Below are positions 1-10,236 of a DNA stretch of 64,000 bases, one piece after another. The stretch is from NCBI GenBank assembly GCA_029706075.1, contig JAINUG010000011.1:6516001-6580000 (forward strand), given 5' to 3'. Origin of the DNA: Aldrovandia affinis. Taxonomy: Eukaryota; Chordata; Actinopteri; Notacanthiformes; Halosauridae. A program made the translations under genes and the position numbers. The stretch's first letter is position 1. Every line of letters starts with the position of its first letter. The notes beneath the pieces were generated by a model, which searched no databases, had not been told where the DNA came from, and was given only the letters and a program-made list of their open reading frames with translations.

Positions 1-171
1 AGAGAAGAACCCACTGGAGGAAAGCTCCAGGGGTCTGACCTATGACCTCCTGTGCGCCATGGCCAACCCCAGCCGTGAGGACACCCGTGGCCTGAGCCAG
101 CTCTCTCAGCTGGCCGAGCGCTTCGCCTTCTCCCTCGTCACTGGCACAGAGTGCGGAGCACCGGGTCAGAG
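1..171 (+). CDS. adgrv1: ADGRV1 exon (partial at window edge), GAIN domain
   Basis: Reading from base 2 gives 56 codons plus two bases of a split codon; the peptide begins EKNPLEESSRG and ends TGTECGAPGQ. The exon stops at a good donor (CAGAG|gtcagt, GT at 172-173) in phase 2. Its split codon is completed by the G at 2273. I recognise this as the membrane-proximal extracellular part (GAIN domain) of adhesion GPCR V1, a giant Calx-beta-repeat receptor of hair-cell ankle links and the photoreceptor periciliary membrane. Identity rests mainly on the downstream exons, which match ADGRV1 through the GPS and 7TM region. The true exon start lies at or before base 1, so the left boundary is not a splice site I can see. 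Confidence 0.85.
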
Positions 172-1412
172 GTCAGTCCCAGCTCATGCTCCTCCGGCCA
201 TACGCTCACGGAGCACCGTCCAAAATTCTTTGTGAACCGAACCAACTAAATATAAAAAGAAGTCATGGTGCACACACAGCTGCATTGTGGTGTCTCCATT
301 TTGTGCTGACAACCGAATTTCCCTGTCAATATCCCATACTTAAAGGAGGTGGTGTGGTCTATATAATTACATAGAATATGTATTGCTGTTAGATAGAAGT
401 CTTTACATTAATGTGGCAAAGCTTTGGCAATACTGAAACTGGAAACCCCACAGTGCATGTCCAAATGTGCTTGTATTGTAACATGATGTAATCAAGTATT
501 GTACCATCGGAGATCTGTGAAGGGTACCCCCACCCCCCACAATAAATTCAGCTGATGCAAATGATTTTAGTGATGATGGTTTAGTATGGCGTCCATCTCA
601 GGAGGGGTCGGCTGCTAGACTGGAGACCCTGTGAATCATGATGTACTCTGCATTATAAGAAGAGACATGTTTAATGGGCGGGGTGTGTGTGTGTGTGTGT
701 TTGCATTTGTGTGTCCGTTTGATATCTGTATGTGCATGCATGTATGAGCATGTTTATTTATGTGGGTGGGTCATTCAGAGGAAATCAGTCACATCACAGT
801 GGAGCCAAGCACTAGCTCCTCGATAATAAACAATAAGAAGTGTCCCTCAGTTATAGTCTTTACTCCCCAGTGCAATTAAAGAGGGAAATGTGAGGAAATA
901 AAATATGAAGGAATATAATGGTGATTGGTTTAGTGGGTGTAATGGGATGTGTCAGGCCTGACTGTGGGCTAGTTGGGGTGAGAAACTGCACAGTGTTCCC
1001 AGCCATCCAGGAAGGGCATTTTATAAAACAAATATAGTCATTTCATTGTTCTCCTTTCCAGTTTTATCGCATTACTTCCTTATTTACTGCTTGACTGAGA
1101 TCAGGGCTTGGGTGAAAAGGAGCCATTGTCTTTCACTTATCATGGCAAGCTCTTTCAGGGTCAGCAAGCCACAGGAACTGATAATCATTTGTCAAGGGGA
1201 GCGCATGATCTGGTGCGGTGTGCTATAAAATCTGCTGCTTCAATGGACGCTAGTTTTTAAACCATGGTGTTGGAAATTTGGTTAGAATAACTCCAAAATC
1301 CGTCCATACCGTGTCTTCAAAACTTAAAACATTTCAGCGTTTTTTTTTTTGTAAATGAATGCTAGTTTGTCAGTACGAAAGGATGGCTTTGAGAGATTCA
1401 GAGGCCTGGCTT
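172..1412 (+). other. Intron sequence, nothing recognised
   Basis: First part of a 2.1-kb ADGRV1 intron. It contains a short (TG)n run at about 683-702 and poly-T near 1340. I see no coding pattern, RNA gene or recognisable transposon. Confidence 0.6.
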
Positions 1413-2020
1413 TAGGGTTGCCAACTGTCCTGTATTAGCCGGGACGTCCCGTTTTTGAGCCAAATGCGGGATGTTCCTTGTCCCATGTAACAAAATACCA
1501 GTCAGACATCAAAATAGAATCATATTGTAACGGTGTAAATAAGTTCAGTAGTAATGAATGTTAGCTTAGTCACGTCGTATGCTAAGTAAGTTTGGGGGCT
1601 GCTTTTGTTATTGTTATGTGTTCAGTCTCCCATGATTCCTTGTGTGCCAATTCCCCATCACCCCTTTAGTGGATTAGTGTTGTAACCGTGACTGTGTTTG
1701 TACGTCTAAGAAGCGCCCCCTGTGTGTTTCTCACGTTCTTGGTTGTATCCTGTGGTTACACCTGTGAGGCAAGTTACCATGATGGATGCTTTGGTTTTCT
1801 CAGTGCTGTTTCAAGCAGCTTCTGAGTACTGTTTTAAGCAGGTCCTACGTCTATAAGCTTTGTTGTAGTAAAGCTGGTAGTGCGATCATGGAAAAGCAAA
1901 TTTTCCTTCAGCAGTTGCCGTTACAATAAACAGTATGTGTTGATTTACATCCATACACACTTCACCCCATGTGCCATGCCTTCTGTCCCATATTTGGATG
2001 ATAGAAAGTTGGCAACCCTA
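1413..2020. mobile_element. MITE-like element with 14-bp terminal inverted repeats
   Basis: The left end, tagggttgccaact (1413-1426), is the exact reverse complement of the right end, agttggcaacccta (2007-2020). If the outer TA is the target duplication, the TIR is gggttgccaact. The 608-bp interior has no transposase reading frame, so this would be a non-autonomous DNA transposon, perhaps Tc1/mariner- or Harbinger-like. An 88-bp segment inside it (1757-1844) recurs at 4188-4275. The superfamily is unproven. Confidence 0.6.
1757..1844 (+). repeat. 88-bp dispersed repeat, copy 1
   Basis: Matches 4188-4275 at 86 of 88 positions by eye and in the same orientation, with abrupt loss of similarity on both sides. 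It lies inside the MITE-like element at 1413-2020. It starts tacacctgtgaggcaag and ends ttttaagcaggtc. Confidence 0.85.
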
Positions 2021-2118
2021 CCTCGCTTACACACACAGTTTATAATGCATGGAACAGCTTGCTAGGTCATGAAGTAGAAGCAGAGACCCTAGGCGTGTTC
2101 TAGACCAGACTTGACACA
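2021..2118 (+). mobile_element. CR1 LINE 3'-end fragment
   Basis: The segment resembles the 3' end of the CR1 element at 17.87-17.97 kb. Shared words include cttacacacacag, tggaacagcttgc, gtagaagcagaga and tctagaccagacttg in corresponding order. It is a truncated remnant that abuts the right TIR of the MITE-like element. Confidence 0.65.
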
Positions 2119-2272
2119 GTCCAGAGTGAATGACTGACAGTGAGAGCCCCCTCCTGTAATGTAGTGGCCACCTCTCGTAAATGAATACCTGCCATGCTCA
2201 CAACACACGCGTCTGAATGTTAGCCTGCCGCGCTCAGACCCCTCTCACAGTGCACGCGTGCTTTCTCTGCAG

Positions 2273-2525
2273 GGGCAGGACCATCATGGACAGCTGCCCC
2301 TACATCGTCATCGCAGCCCACCTCTGGTACCCCACGCAGATAAACGGGCACACCTACGTCGGGAGGAACTCGGACACCTTCCGGCTCCCCGAGGGCCTGC
2401 TGGAGGTCCCGGCTCCACCGCCCGCCGGCGTGTCCGTGGACGCCTGCCGCGTGGTGCAGTTCACTGAGTACAGCACCGAGCACTGGTTCCTGCCTAGCGC
2501 CAACCCCGTCGCCCTCAACAACAAG
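2273..2525 (+). CDS. adgrv1: ADGRV1 exon, GAIN domain upstream of GPS
   Basis: The acceptor ctttctctgcag precedes 2273. The first G completes the split codon from 171, and 84 full codons follow, beginning GRTIMDSCPYIVIAAHLWYP and ending PVALNNK. It ends in phase 0. This is the GAIN region of ADGRV1, and the next exon continues it in frame. The donor is non-canonical: the exon ends ACAAG and the intron begins GCAAGC, a typical GC-AG donor context, and there is no usable GT at the boundary. It is intact, with no internal stop. Confidence 0.92.
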
Positions 2526-2531
2526 GCAAGC
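2526..2531 (+). promoter_or_regulatory. GC-type 5' splice site (GC-AG intron)
   Basis: The exon-intron boundary reads CAAG|GCAAGC. The reading frame and homology require the exon to end at 2525, and the first dinucleotide of the intron is GC. The flanking bases otherwise match the U1-pairing consensus, as is usual for functional GC donors. The matching acceptor is AG at 3296-3297. Confidence 0.85.
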
Positions 2532-2688
2532 TTTCGCGGAACAAGATTTGCCCTGTGGTTTTTTTTGTTTGTTTGTTTGTTATGTGTGGTGGCTTATGTG
2601 AAGGAGCCATTCCACTCCAGAGCATTGTCTTTGAGTGACTAATTATTGAGCGACTAATTAGAATTAGTATTAAAATGTAGTATGCTCA

Positions 2689-3052
2689 GGGCCTCCTGGG
2701 TGGTCTAGTGGTTACAACGTCCGACGCTGGCCACTGCAACCGGGGTTCAATTCTACTGGCCGTGCCAGAGTCGGCTCTGGCCAGGACTGCCACCAGGTGC
2801 GGCGATTGGCTGTCCGCCCCAGGGAGGGGGGAGGGAAGCCGACAGGAAGTTTGCTGGAGTGGCTCTGTAGTACCGGAGCTAAGGTCTCTGAGCTTTGTCA
2901 CAGCTGGGCACAGGGCTACGGCAGCGAACTCACAATATGAGGGGGGGGATTGACATGAAAAATAGAGGGTGTAATTGGCTACTAAATTGGGAGAAAATGG
3001 GATAAAACCAGAAACAAATAAAAAAATAAAAATAATAATTAAAAATAATTTT
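2689..3052 (+). mobile_element. tRNA-headed SINE with A-rich tail
   Basis: Contains Pol III box A-like (tggtctagtgg, about 2700) and box B-like (ggttcaattct, about 2744) sequences, a GC-rich body, and the tail ctaaattgggagaaaatggg followed by an A/AT-rich end. The tail matches that of the reverse-strand SINE at 18978-19350, although the bodies differ. It occupies about half of the intron between the 2273 and 3298 exons. Confidence 0.75.
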
Positions 3053-3297
3053 TGAGTATGTTCCAACACAAAATATGTTTATTAATTTCAGTGACTGCTA
3101 GGCTCTGAGGTTTTTATGAAGTGTTAGGATGTAAAAATCCATAAGGACAAACCACCAAAACAATGGGATCGAAGTCTGACCTCCCGGATGACCCAAGTGT
3201 CGAGAAATGTGTCCACGTTCTTTTAGCATCCAGCGGGGGGCGCTGCTGCCTGCCAATTTTTCAGGATAAACGTGTCCCTCTTCACTTTCCTTCACAG

Positions 3298-3437
3298 ATA
3301 TTTTCAGTCAGCCTCAAGGGCCGTGGCTCCCGCCCCCTCGCCAACAACAACGAGGTGGTCTACCGCATCCACACCCCGGACCTCCGCGTGAAGCCCCGTC
3401 AATCCCTGTGCCTTCTCTGGAACCAGGCTGCGGAAAG
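3298..3437 (+). CDS. adgrv1: ADGRV1 exon, GAIN domain (GPS-proximal)
   Basis: The acceptor cttccttcacag precedes 3298. The reading starts in phase 0 (IFSVSLKGRG) and runs 46 codons plus two bases to ...SLCLLWNQAAE, then donor GGAAAG|gtagcg. The split codon AG+C encodes Ser with the next exon (S-WLSDGQ). The CLLWNQ stretch is part of the GPS-proximal core found in ADGRV1 orthologues. Intact. Confidence 0.93.
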
Positions 3438-3558
3438 GTAGCGGAATGTAACCATGTTGTGCGTGCCACATTCTTTATCACAGTGCGTCCCTAATGACGT
3501 GCTAATGAATCCGCTCTCTGACACAGGCGCCAAGCATGGCACACGTCCATGTAGCCTT

Positions 3559-3697
3559 GCCCTGGCAATGTTTTACCATATTTTAACCCTGGCAGTGTTT
3601 TACTGCATTTAAACCCTGGCAGTGCTTTACCGCATTTTAACCCTGGCAGTGTTTTACCGCATTTTAACCCTGGCGGTGTTTTACAACATTTTAACCC
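3559..3697. repeat. 27-bp minisatellite, about 5 copies
   Basis: Unit approximately aaccctggcagtgttttacc followed by gcatttt, repeated about five times with point differences. Because 27 is divisible by 3, the reverse strand stays open and reads as a 9-residue repeat, but nothing else suggests coding. Confidence 0.9.
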
Positions 3698-5060
3698 CAT
3701 TTCCTGTCTGGGTCTGAACAAGATCTGCTCTCAGGCCTTTTTACTCATTTGCTCTAAGTTGTAAGAGTGACCTTACTGAACTGAATGCTAAGGTCCGGCC
3801 CATGTCCAGCACACAGCCTGCTGAATTCTAGGGCCTGCATGGTACACTCCAACTCCCCGGGATTGTATTTAGAACATTCCAAAGTCGGTTTCGGCTGGAC
3901 AATGTGTAACTGGCTTTGTGGCTGTTCTTTCCTCCCCATGATGTGGTTTGATAGCAAAACAAAGTAATCGTGCTGATGAAGTGAGGTGAATGTGTGTTCC
4001 CTGCCGACATTTGCATGTCGAAATCAGGCTTCCATCATATTCTTTCTCTATGCTTCCATGACTTTTTGGAATGTCTTTGTTGAACATTTTTTATTCAAAA
4101 AGGAGGAGCAAATTGAGGAACAAAAGGGAGTTTGTTGTGCTAAAGCTACAAATGCTTATACAGAACTCAAAAACCTAACCATATGCCTACACCTGTGAGG
4201 CAAGTTACCAGGATGGATGCTTTGGTTTTCTCAGTGCTGTTTCAAGCAGCTTCTGAGTGCTGTTTTAAGCAGGTCACTCCATTCTCATTTTAGTTTATTT
4301 GTTAGTTTTCATTATTTTACGCCACACACTTACGTTCACCCATCGTAGTCAGACCGCAGGTGTCCGATTGACCAGAAGAGGCACTGTTGAGGCGGGAAGT
4401 ACCCCACCGAGTGAAACACTGCCATCTCACCCGCCCTGCAGGACTTCTGGCCAATGTGCGCACGGACTGCAGGGTGCCTCACTGGACTTATAACAAGTGC
4501 CTCAGCTGAACATATCCCTCAGGAACCCAAAGAGGATTTTTTCAATCCTGTCTCACAGTGACTACCCAAACCCATCAACATAAACCCACTAAAACCCTGT
4601 CTTTCAATGGTGGCTCATTGCCATTTCAGTTAAGATAGAGATTGCATTTATACTCAGATGAATTAACCGAACAGCATTTCCTTGCCATCCATTATACTTG
4701 TAAAACCCCTGTCTCTGTGCCCTTTATATGAAGGGCTTGTCACATATAAAACAGAAAAGTGTGAATTATACACCCCGGGTGGTACTGTACTGCTGTTATC
4801 ACTGGCAGAACTATGGATCAGCCTGTAATGTGCATTATGTCACCTGTATATGTAAATGTATGACAGCTTGTAGTGAAGACTTGGGGAGTGAAGCTCAATT
4901 AGGCAGAATCAAGTACTGAATATGCAGCCAGCACCTAATGAAGGTGACGTTAGCGTAAGAATACGGTTCTCGGTACAGATGGCTCTTGTCTCACAAGCGC
5001 CTAACGAAGGTAGTGCGTAGCAGTCAGGTGTTGGCTCAGACAGGTCTTGTCTCCAGAGAT
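3698..5060 (+). other. Intron sequence with one dispersed repeat
   Basis: Part of the 1.8-kb intron between the 3298 and 5198 exons. Apart from the 88-bp repeat at 4188-4275, I see no gene, RNA or recognisable transposon. Confidence 0.6.
4188..4275 (+). repeat. 88-bp dispersed repeat, copy 2
   Basis: Near-identical to 1757-1844 in direct orientation, with two mismatches (t/g and a/g). The flanks are unrelated. The copies lie in different introns of the same gene, about 2.4 kb apart. Confidence 0.85.
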
Positions 5061-5172
5061 GTGGACTCGAGTCATTGTGACTTGGACTCGAGTCGACTCA
5101 AGTCACTGTTTTGATGACTTGGGACTTGCTTGAGACTTGGACCAAATGACTTGAGACTTACTTGTGACTTGG
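5061..5172. repeat. Degenerate GACTTG/GACTCGAGTC repeat tract
   Basis: A run of variants of gacttg, gactcgagtc and cgactcaagtc that includes small palindromes. It resembles repeats dispersed in fish genomes. It ends 25 nt upstream of the 5198 exon. Confidence 0.7.
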
Positions 5173-5197
5173 TCCCATGTCTGCTTGTCTCCCCCAG

Positions 5198-5358
5198 CTG
5201 GTTGTCAGACGGTCAGTTCTGCCGGGTGCTGGACGACAGTGGGACCTTTGTGGAGTGCGCCTGCTCCCACCTGTCCATCTACACCGCCTTCGCCGAGACT
5301 GACTCTCTCTCCGACTATAACGAGGCCTTCTACGTCTCAGGGTTCATCTGCATCTTCG
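5198..5358 (+). CDS. adgrv1: ADGRV1 exon with GPS cleavage motif and TM1 start
   Basis: The acceptor cttgtctcccccag precedes 5198. After the split Ser codon, 53 codons read WLSDGQFCRVL... to ...YVSGFICIF, ending phase 1 at G|gtgggt. It contains the GPS motif CACSHLSIY. The His-Leu-Ser triad (codons at 5268, 5271 and 5274) is the canonical autoproteolysis site of the GAIN domain, with cleavage between Leu and Ser. The Ser after it would begin the tethered-agonist (Stachel) segment SIYTAFAETDSL. The hydrophobic end (SGFICIF) starts TM1. The paired GPS cysteines CxC and upstream tryptophans are present. Intact, and diagnostic for an adhesion GPCR. Confidence 0.95.
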
Positions 5359-6148
5359 GTGGGTTCTGGAGCCGCTTCTCCGCTGTCCGCATGGCAGGCA
5401 CAGCAGCACTGTTTCACACCTCAATCCGGAGCTGTTCCATGGGCTCTTTTCCCCTTTATGTTAATAACGTTATTTATGAAGAGCTTTTGATACATTTGCA
5501 GCTAAAAGTGCTTTAGAGAGATTAAAAGGATGGGTAAAACGGAGCACAGTAGTGTAGTGTGCTTTCTGCACTAGTGTAGAAAGCACATTTGAATACATAA
5601 AAAATAAATAAAGGGGATCTGAAATCATTTTTAAAACTACTGTATTTAAAAACTTGAAGTCATATAATAACATTAAATAAAATGATAAATAAGAAATAAA
5701 AAGTACATTCAACTAAAAAGTGGTAATGCAATTAAAAGCAAGAATGTAATGAGTTTCGTAAAACATTTTCTTTTTGTAAATGAGTTTTTAAAAAGGATTT
5801 AAAGGAACACACAGCTGATCTCTTCAGGAAGACTAATTTTCATGTTGAAGGGTTCCTGTCCATTGCCCCTTTAATGAAAGTTTTGATGTGTGAGGATGCA
5901 GAACAATGGTCGGCTTTGTCCTACAGTTGCCTTTTAACACATATGTGTAATTAGAGCTTGGCATTAACTAGGAGTTTATAAGTGTTTTAAAAACTTCAGA
6001 GAAAGTACTGTTTTGGACCAAGTACACACCAAGACCCTTAAAAGTCAGATTTACAACTGCGTAGTGTGTAGGGCCAAACACTGCCTGCTTTTTACTTCAT
6101 TATATATCCTTAGTACCTTTTTATTTTGCAGAACAGACTAATACTAAT
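5359..6148 (+). other. Intron sequence, AT-rich, nothing recognised
   Basis: First 790 bases of the 1-kb intron between the 5198 and 6366 exons. It is AT-rich, with no coding or repeat structure I can name. Confidence 0.6.
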
Positions 6149-6173
6149 GTGTGTTCTTTTGTGTGTGTATGTG

Positions 6174-6223
<50 letters not shown>

Positions 6224-6352
6224 TGTTGGTGCATATATGTGTGTGTGCATATGTGTGTGTTTGTGCGTGTTTGTGTGTGTTTGTGCTTGTGTTTGTGCAT
6301 ATACATGTGTATGTGTGCATGCGTGCGTGCGTGTGTGTTTGTGTGTGTGTGC
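6149..6352 (+). repeat. (TG)n microsatellite next to a splice acceptor
   Basis: About 200 bases of TG dinucleotide repeat with scattered interruptions (ca, tt, gc). It ends 13 nt before the 6366 exon. Only gctctggtccttcag separates it from the exon. Confidence 0.95.
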
Positions 6353-6365
6353 TCTGGTCCTTCAG

Positions 6366-6466
6366 GGTTTGCCTCGGCCATCCTGTCCCATGTGCTGTGC
6401 TCCCGATTCCCCATGTTTGCTGCCAAACTTCTCTCTCACATGATGGTGGCCTGTCTGGGGACCCAG
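6366..6466 (+). CDS. adgrv1: ADGRV1 exon, TM1 end to TM2
   Basis: After ggtccttcag the exon completes a Gly codon and encodes 33 further residues: [16 protein letters not shown], then [16 protein letters not shown]. It ends phase 0 at CCCAG|gtaaga. This is the second half of TM1, the first intracellular loop and most of TM2 of ADGRV1. At 101 nt it is not a multiple of three, so skipping it would shift the frame. Intact. A 28-kb intron follows. Confidence 0.94.
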
Positions 6467-8964
6467 GTAAGATGTCATCACTGACATTTCTATATTTTTG
6501 GGCTGGAAATGCTATTGCATTATGCATTACTGTAATACTGTGTTGTACTGTAGTGGTAAAGCTTGCCACCGTCAACAAGAAACCACACACGGCTACGATG
6601 TTTTAGTTCAGGCCTTTATTGGTGACCCTCACCACTGAGATATGGACACAAGTTACCACAATCACAGCCCTACTGTCTCGACAACTGTATATTTACTGAC
6701 TTATCAGGTATAGTGAAATGCACACTTTACCTGACAACAGCTGGGTTGGAGTTGGTTATTTAAAACCATGAAAAGAACATCCTCGTGGACCACCGATCTG
6801 CCAGTCAACACCACCATCACACGCCCCAGATGTCGGCTACTATTTTCCAGGGATTGTTAGCAAACCGTAGGAAGAAAAGTCAAGCAGATACCAACAAATG
6901 TGGGCAACGCTACCTGCTACTCGCTACTCCCGAGCCCTGACAACAAAACAATCTTTAGAGGGGGGGTGCCATTATTAAAGTGGAGAAAGAGATATGTGGT
7001 TGCTGAGGTGGTTGACGGTGCTCATTTGGTGTGGCTGTGTGTATTTTAATGGGGTCTCTCCCTGGAGCTGGGAATTTTCCACTGGTATTACTCATGGAGG
7101 GAAGACAAGGCAAACACCAGCCCTACTTACATAGGGGCGCTCTGTGTTGTCCCTTTTATTGTCCTGCCTAACACTATTTTGGATGGAAAATTCTACTCCT
7201 TCTCTTTTTCAACCATGCACAGTACAAGTGTGACACATCAAATCACCGGGGACATGAAGTGACAGCATTGCACACTCTCAAAATGTGCAGAAGGTCCAAT
7301 TCCACTCTCAAATATGTCCTCAGAGCGATTCCTGTGATACCAGATCCCTTAAATCTTGGAGACTCTGCTCTCTATGTTCCTGTCTGGTTTGGCTTGCTGA
7401 GGATGGATGAATGCTGAGGTGTTTCAGGGGCTTAAGGAGCTATGATAAGTTTCACTAAACATTCAGAAGAATGGACAGAATCTTCTATGAAATCGTGTAA
7501 CTCTAGAGAATCTTTGATCAAACTCAGTGCAGTATTTGGATAGGCTGGACACTAAGCTATGGACTACTTATGGACTCTTAGGCCTGTGCAGTTAGTTGGC
7601 GGGGCTAGGGAGAATCTTGCAGGCACTTCCAGGGCTAGAAGGCTTCCACATTAGCTCATCATTGGCAGTTTGTGCAAGCGAAGCGTCCAGCCGCACCTTC
7701 GTCCCCTCGAGTTTCCACCGAACGCTTCCTGCTCAGGGAGACTCTGGCAGCCAGAGGGGCAGAGGTCAAGGGTCACTTCCTCCACTGTATCCACAGGTGA
7801 CAGATATTGCTTCGGTACTCCGCTGTTAGATCCAAAAAGGGTGCAAGGTTCTCAATCTGTTGGTTTCGGAGTGTTTGCGATTAAACCCTGATTTGAATTC
7901 ACAGGGCAGAGAACTGAAATTAACATCCCTCTTTTTTTCCCTTTTAAAAAGATGCATAAATTCTGTCAGGTTTTAGTTGACTTGGCTTTCATTCACAGAT
8001 TTGTCAGTTGGGAAAGCAGTCCCCATGTGAATCCATGCTGATTTATAGTGAGAAAATTCCTCTCCTTACATACATTTGTAAGGCCCGGCTTGTGCTGGTT
8101 GCCAGTTAATGACTTTCTCTGGACGTTAGTATGATTGGCATGGGATTTCTCCTTCACACAGCTGTGACACTCTGAGAAAGGCCACTGCAGGAGGGGGTCT
8201 GGCCTAATGTTAAGAATCCATACTGTGCTCCCAATCAGAACATTTTATTTAGAAGGAACCCCTCCCGTAACCAGATAAAGCCAGCCCTGTGACAAAGTTC
8301 TGTGAGTGTTCCTACCACTGACCTGACCTGAAATTAGGCTGTCTTGTGATTTTTCCTTTGCTTCCTTGTTACCTCACTTCCTACACAGTTCATATGACAT
8401 GATAATGAGATTCCTTACAGGCTTGACCTGATGCTACTCACAATTCGACTTCAGCTTAATCACTTAAGTTTGACCTTCATTTAAAACGCAGTGGCAGAAA
8501 TCTCCAAATCTGTCGATGCTTCGTATGAAATATGAACACCAAAGGTATCTAAATGAGTTTACAGAATCTGCAGATTTGACTTTGAACTCGGGCTCAGTGT
8601 GTCTTGAGGAAACGAGGAAGTGACATTGCCTCTTGAGCAGAGTCCCTCACTTTAGGCTACCCCTCTGCTTTCCATCCTAGCCTCTGGAGATCTGTGATCC
8701 CCTTTATCTTTTAAAGAAGTCTGTTTTCTCCTTTCTATGGCATCATTTCAATCCATCTTTTATTTCCATAACTTTTTTATTACCTCTGAGGCAAAAGCAA
8801 AAGGATGATCAAAGGCATATCAAACTATATTTTTCCTCACAATCTTAATTGTAATTGCCGCGCTGTACGGACACTATTTGCAAATACCTTTACCTGTAGT
8901 AAAGGTTCAAGGCTTCCGTGAAAGGAAGCTCGTCCTCTGCAGTTCTCGTAGGACATCACATTAG
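6467..8964 (+). other. Intron sequence, nothing recognised
   Basis: Start of the 28-kb ADGRV1 intron. The sequence looks unique, with moderate GC and only short open frames. I see no transposon ends, RNA genes or conserved exon. Confidence 0.55.
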
Positions 8965-9187
8965 GCCAGGGGTCCCCGATCACATTAGGCCAGGGCTCTC
9001 CGATCATGGTCCTGGAGAGCCGCAGGTTCTGCTGCTTGTTGTGTTCACCTTAAAATCAGCAACCAATGCAGACCCAAGAAACCAGGTGAGGTGAGTTAAC
9101 TGTGTAATCAACTGGTTTTAAATGATCAACTAAGTGCTGAGGAACAAAACCAGCACACCCTGTGGCTCCCCAGGACTATGGTTGACG
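8965..9187. mobile_element. MITE, copy 1 (catggtcctggagag family)
   Basis: The left part, atcatggtcctggagagccg (about 9003), is nearly the reverse complement of the right part, tggctccccaggactatggt (about 9162-9181). This gives imperfect terminal inverted repeats around an approximately 130-bp core containing gaaaccaggtgaggtgagtt. The same core recurs in reverse orientation at 49645-49785 and 62434-62516. A short direct repeat (gatcacattaggccaggg) lies at the left edge. Confidence 0.7.
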
Positions 9188-9997
9188 GCCAGTGGTATAT
9201 AGGTTGTACTTAATACCTGCCGCTCAGGCATGGCCAAGAAAATGACAGAGGAGGACAAGGGTGAGATTGTAATAATTATGTCTTAATTATGGCCAACAAT
9301 AAGTCCTAACAGCTTTATTAAGTATTTAAAATCCTACCATTGGGCTCTGACAGATGTTGGTACATATGTAATTACAGAGTTTGCAGTCTTTGTGATAAGG
9401 ATCTCTGTGGGACAGGCTGCTCCTGAACCTACTCCATGCAGCAGTGCAGGAGTCCAACCTGCACTATAGGAGTGTGGCCATATCTGTATCCTAGTGACGG
9501 ACTTCTGTTTTAACATAGATAAAAGATTATTTTTAAAAATGGAAACTTTCTGCACAAAGTCATGCATACTTATCTCTACTATGACTCGGATTTGTCTTCT
9601 GAATTAATTGATTTTCTAGATTAATTGTTCTTCTTGTTATACGTATGACTTGTACGTCCTTCTGGATAAGAGCATCTGCTAAATGGAAATGCAGAGGCCT
9701 TGGCCTGTCATCTCTCCTTTTCTCACTGTTGCTCAGGCAGTGTGGACAGAGGTGGTGAAGACACAAGCTCTTTGAGCGAGACAACTGAAGATTGTGCAGA
9801 GTGGAAATTTACCCTGCCGCCAGCCTTACCTGGCTCTGTGTGTCACCCACATTTATGTGCTTCATACAAGCAGCAATAAAGCACATTTACCAAGAGCAAT
9901 CAGCAGGCCACAGCAGTAAATGTTTTTCGGGAGTGCACGCTGTAGCTGTGTCACAGAATGCAACATCTGTGTACGCGATGTGCAGATAGAGCACTGC
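9188..9997 (+). other. Intron sequence with a SINE tail remnant
   Basis: Mostly unrecognised. At 9641-9690 there is a short remnant of the common SINE/LINE2-type tail (ctggataagagcatctgc, then taaatgg). Confidence 0.6.
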
Positions 9998-10203
9998 CCA
10001 CACACACATACACAAACACACACACAGACATACACACACTCACGCACACACATACAAACATACACACACTCACACACACACACACACACACACAGACATA
10101 CACACACTCACGCACACACATACAGACATACACACACTCACGCACACAGAACACACACATGCATGCACGCACACACACACACACATGCACACACACACAC
10201 ATG

Positions 10204-10236
<33 letters not shown>

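Noticed and set aside
6121-6606. Open frames over the TG tract near 6.2 kb
   Set aside because: Simple-repeat translation. Only 6366-6466 is coding, in one frame fixed by the ADGRV1 exon.
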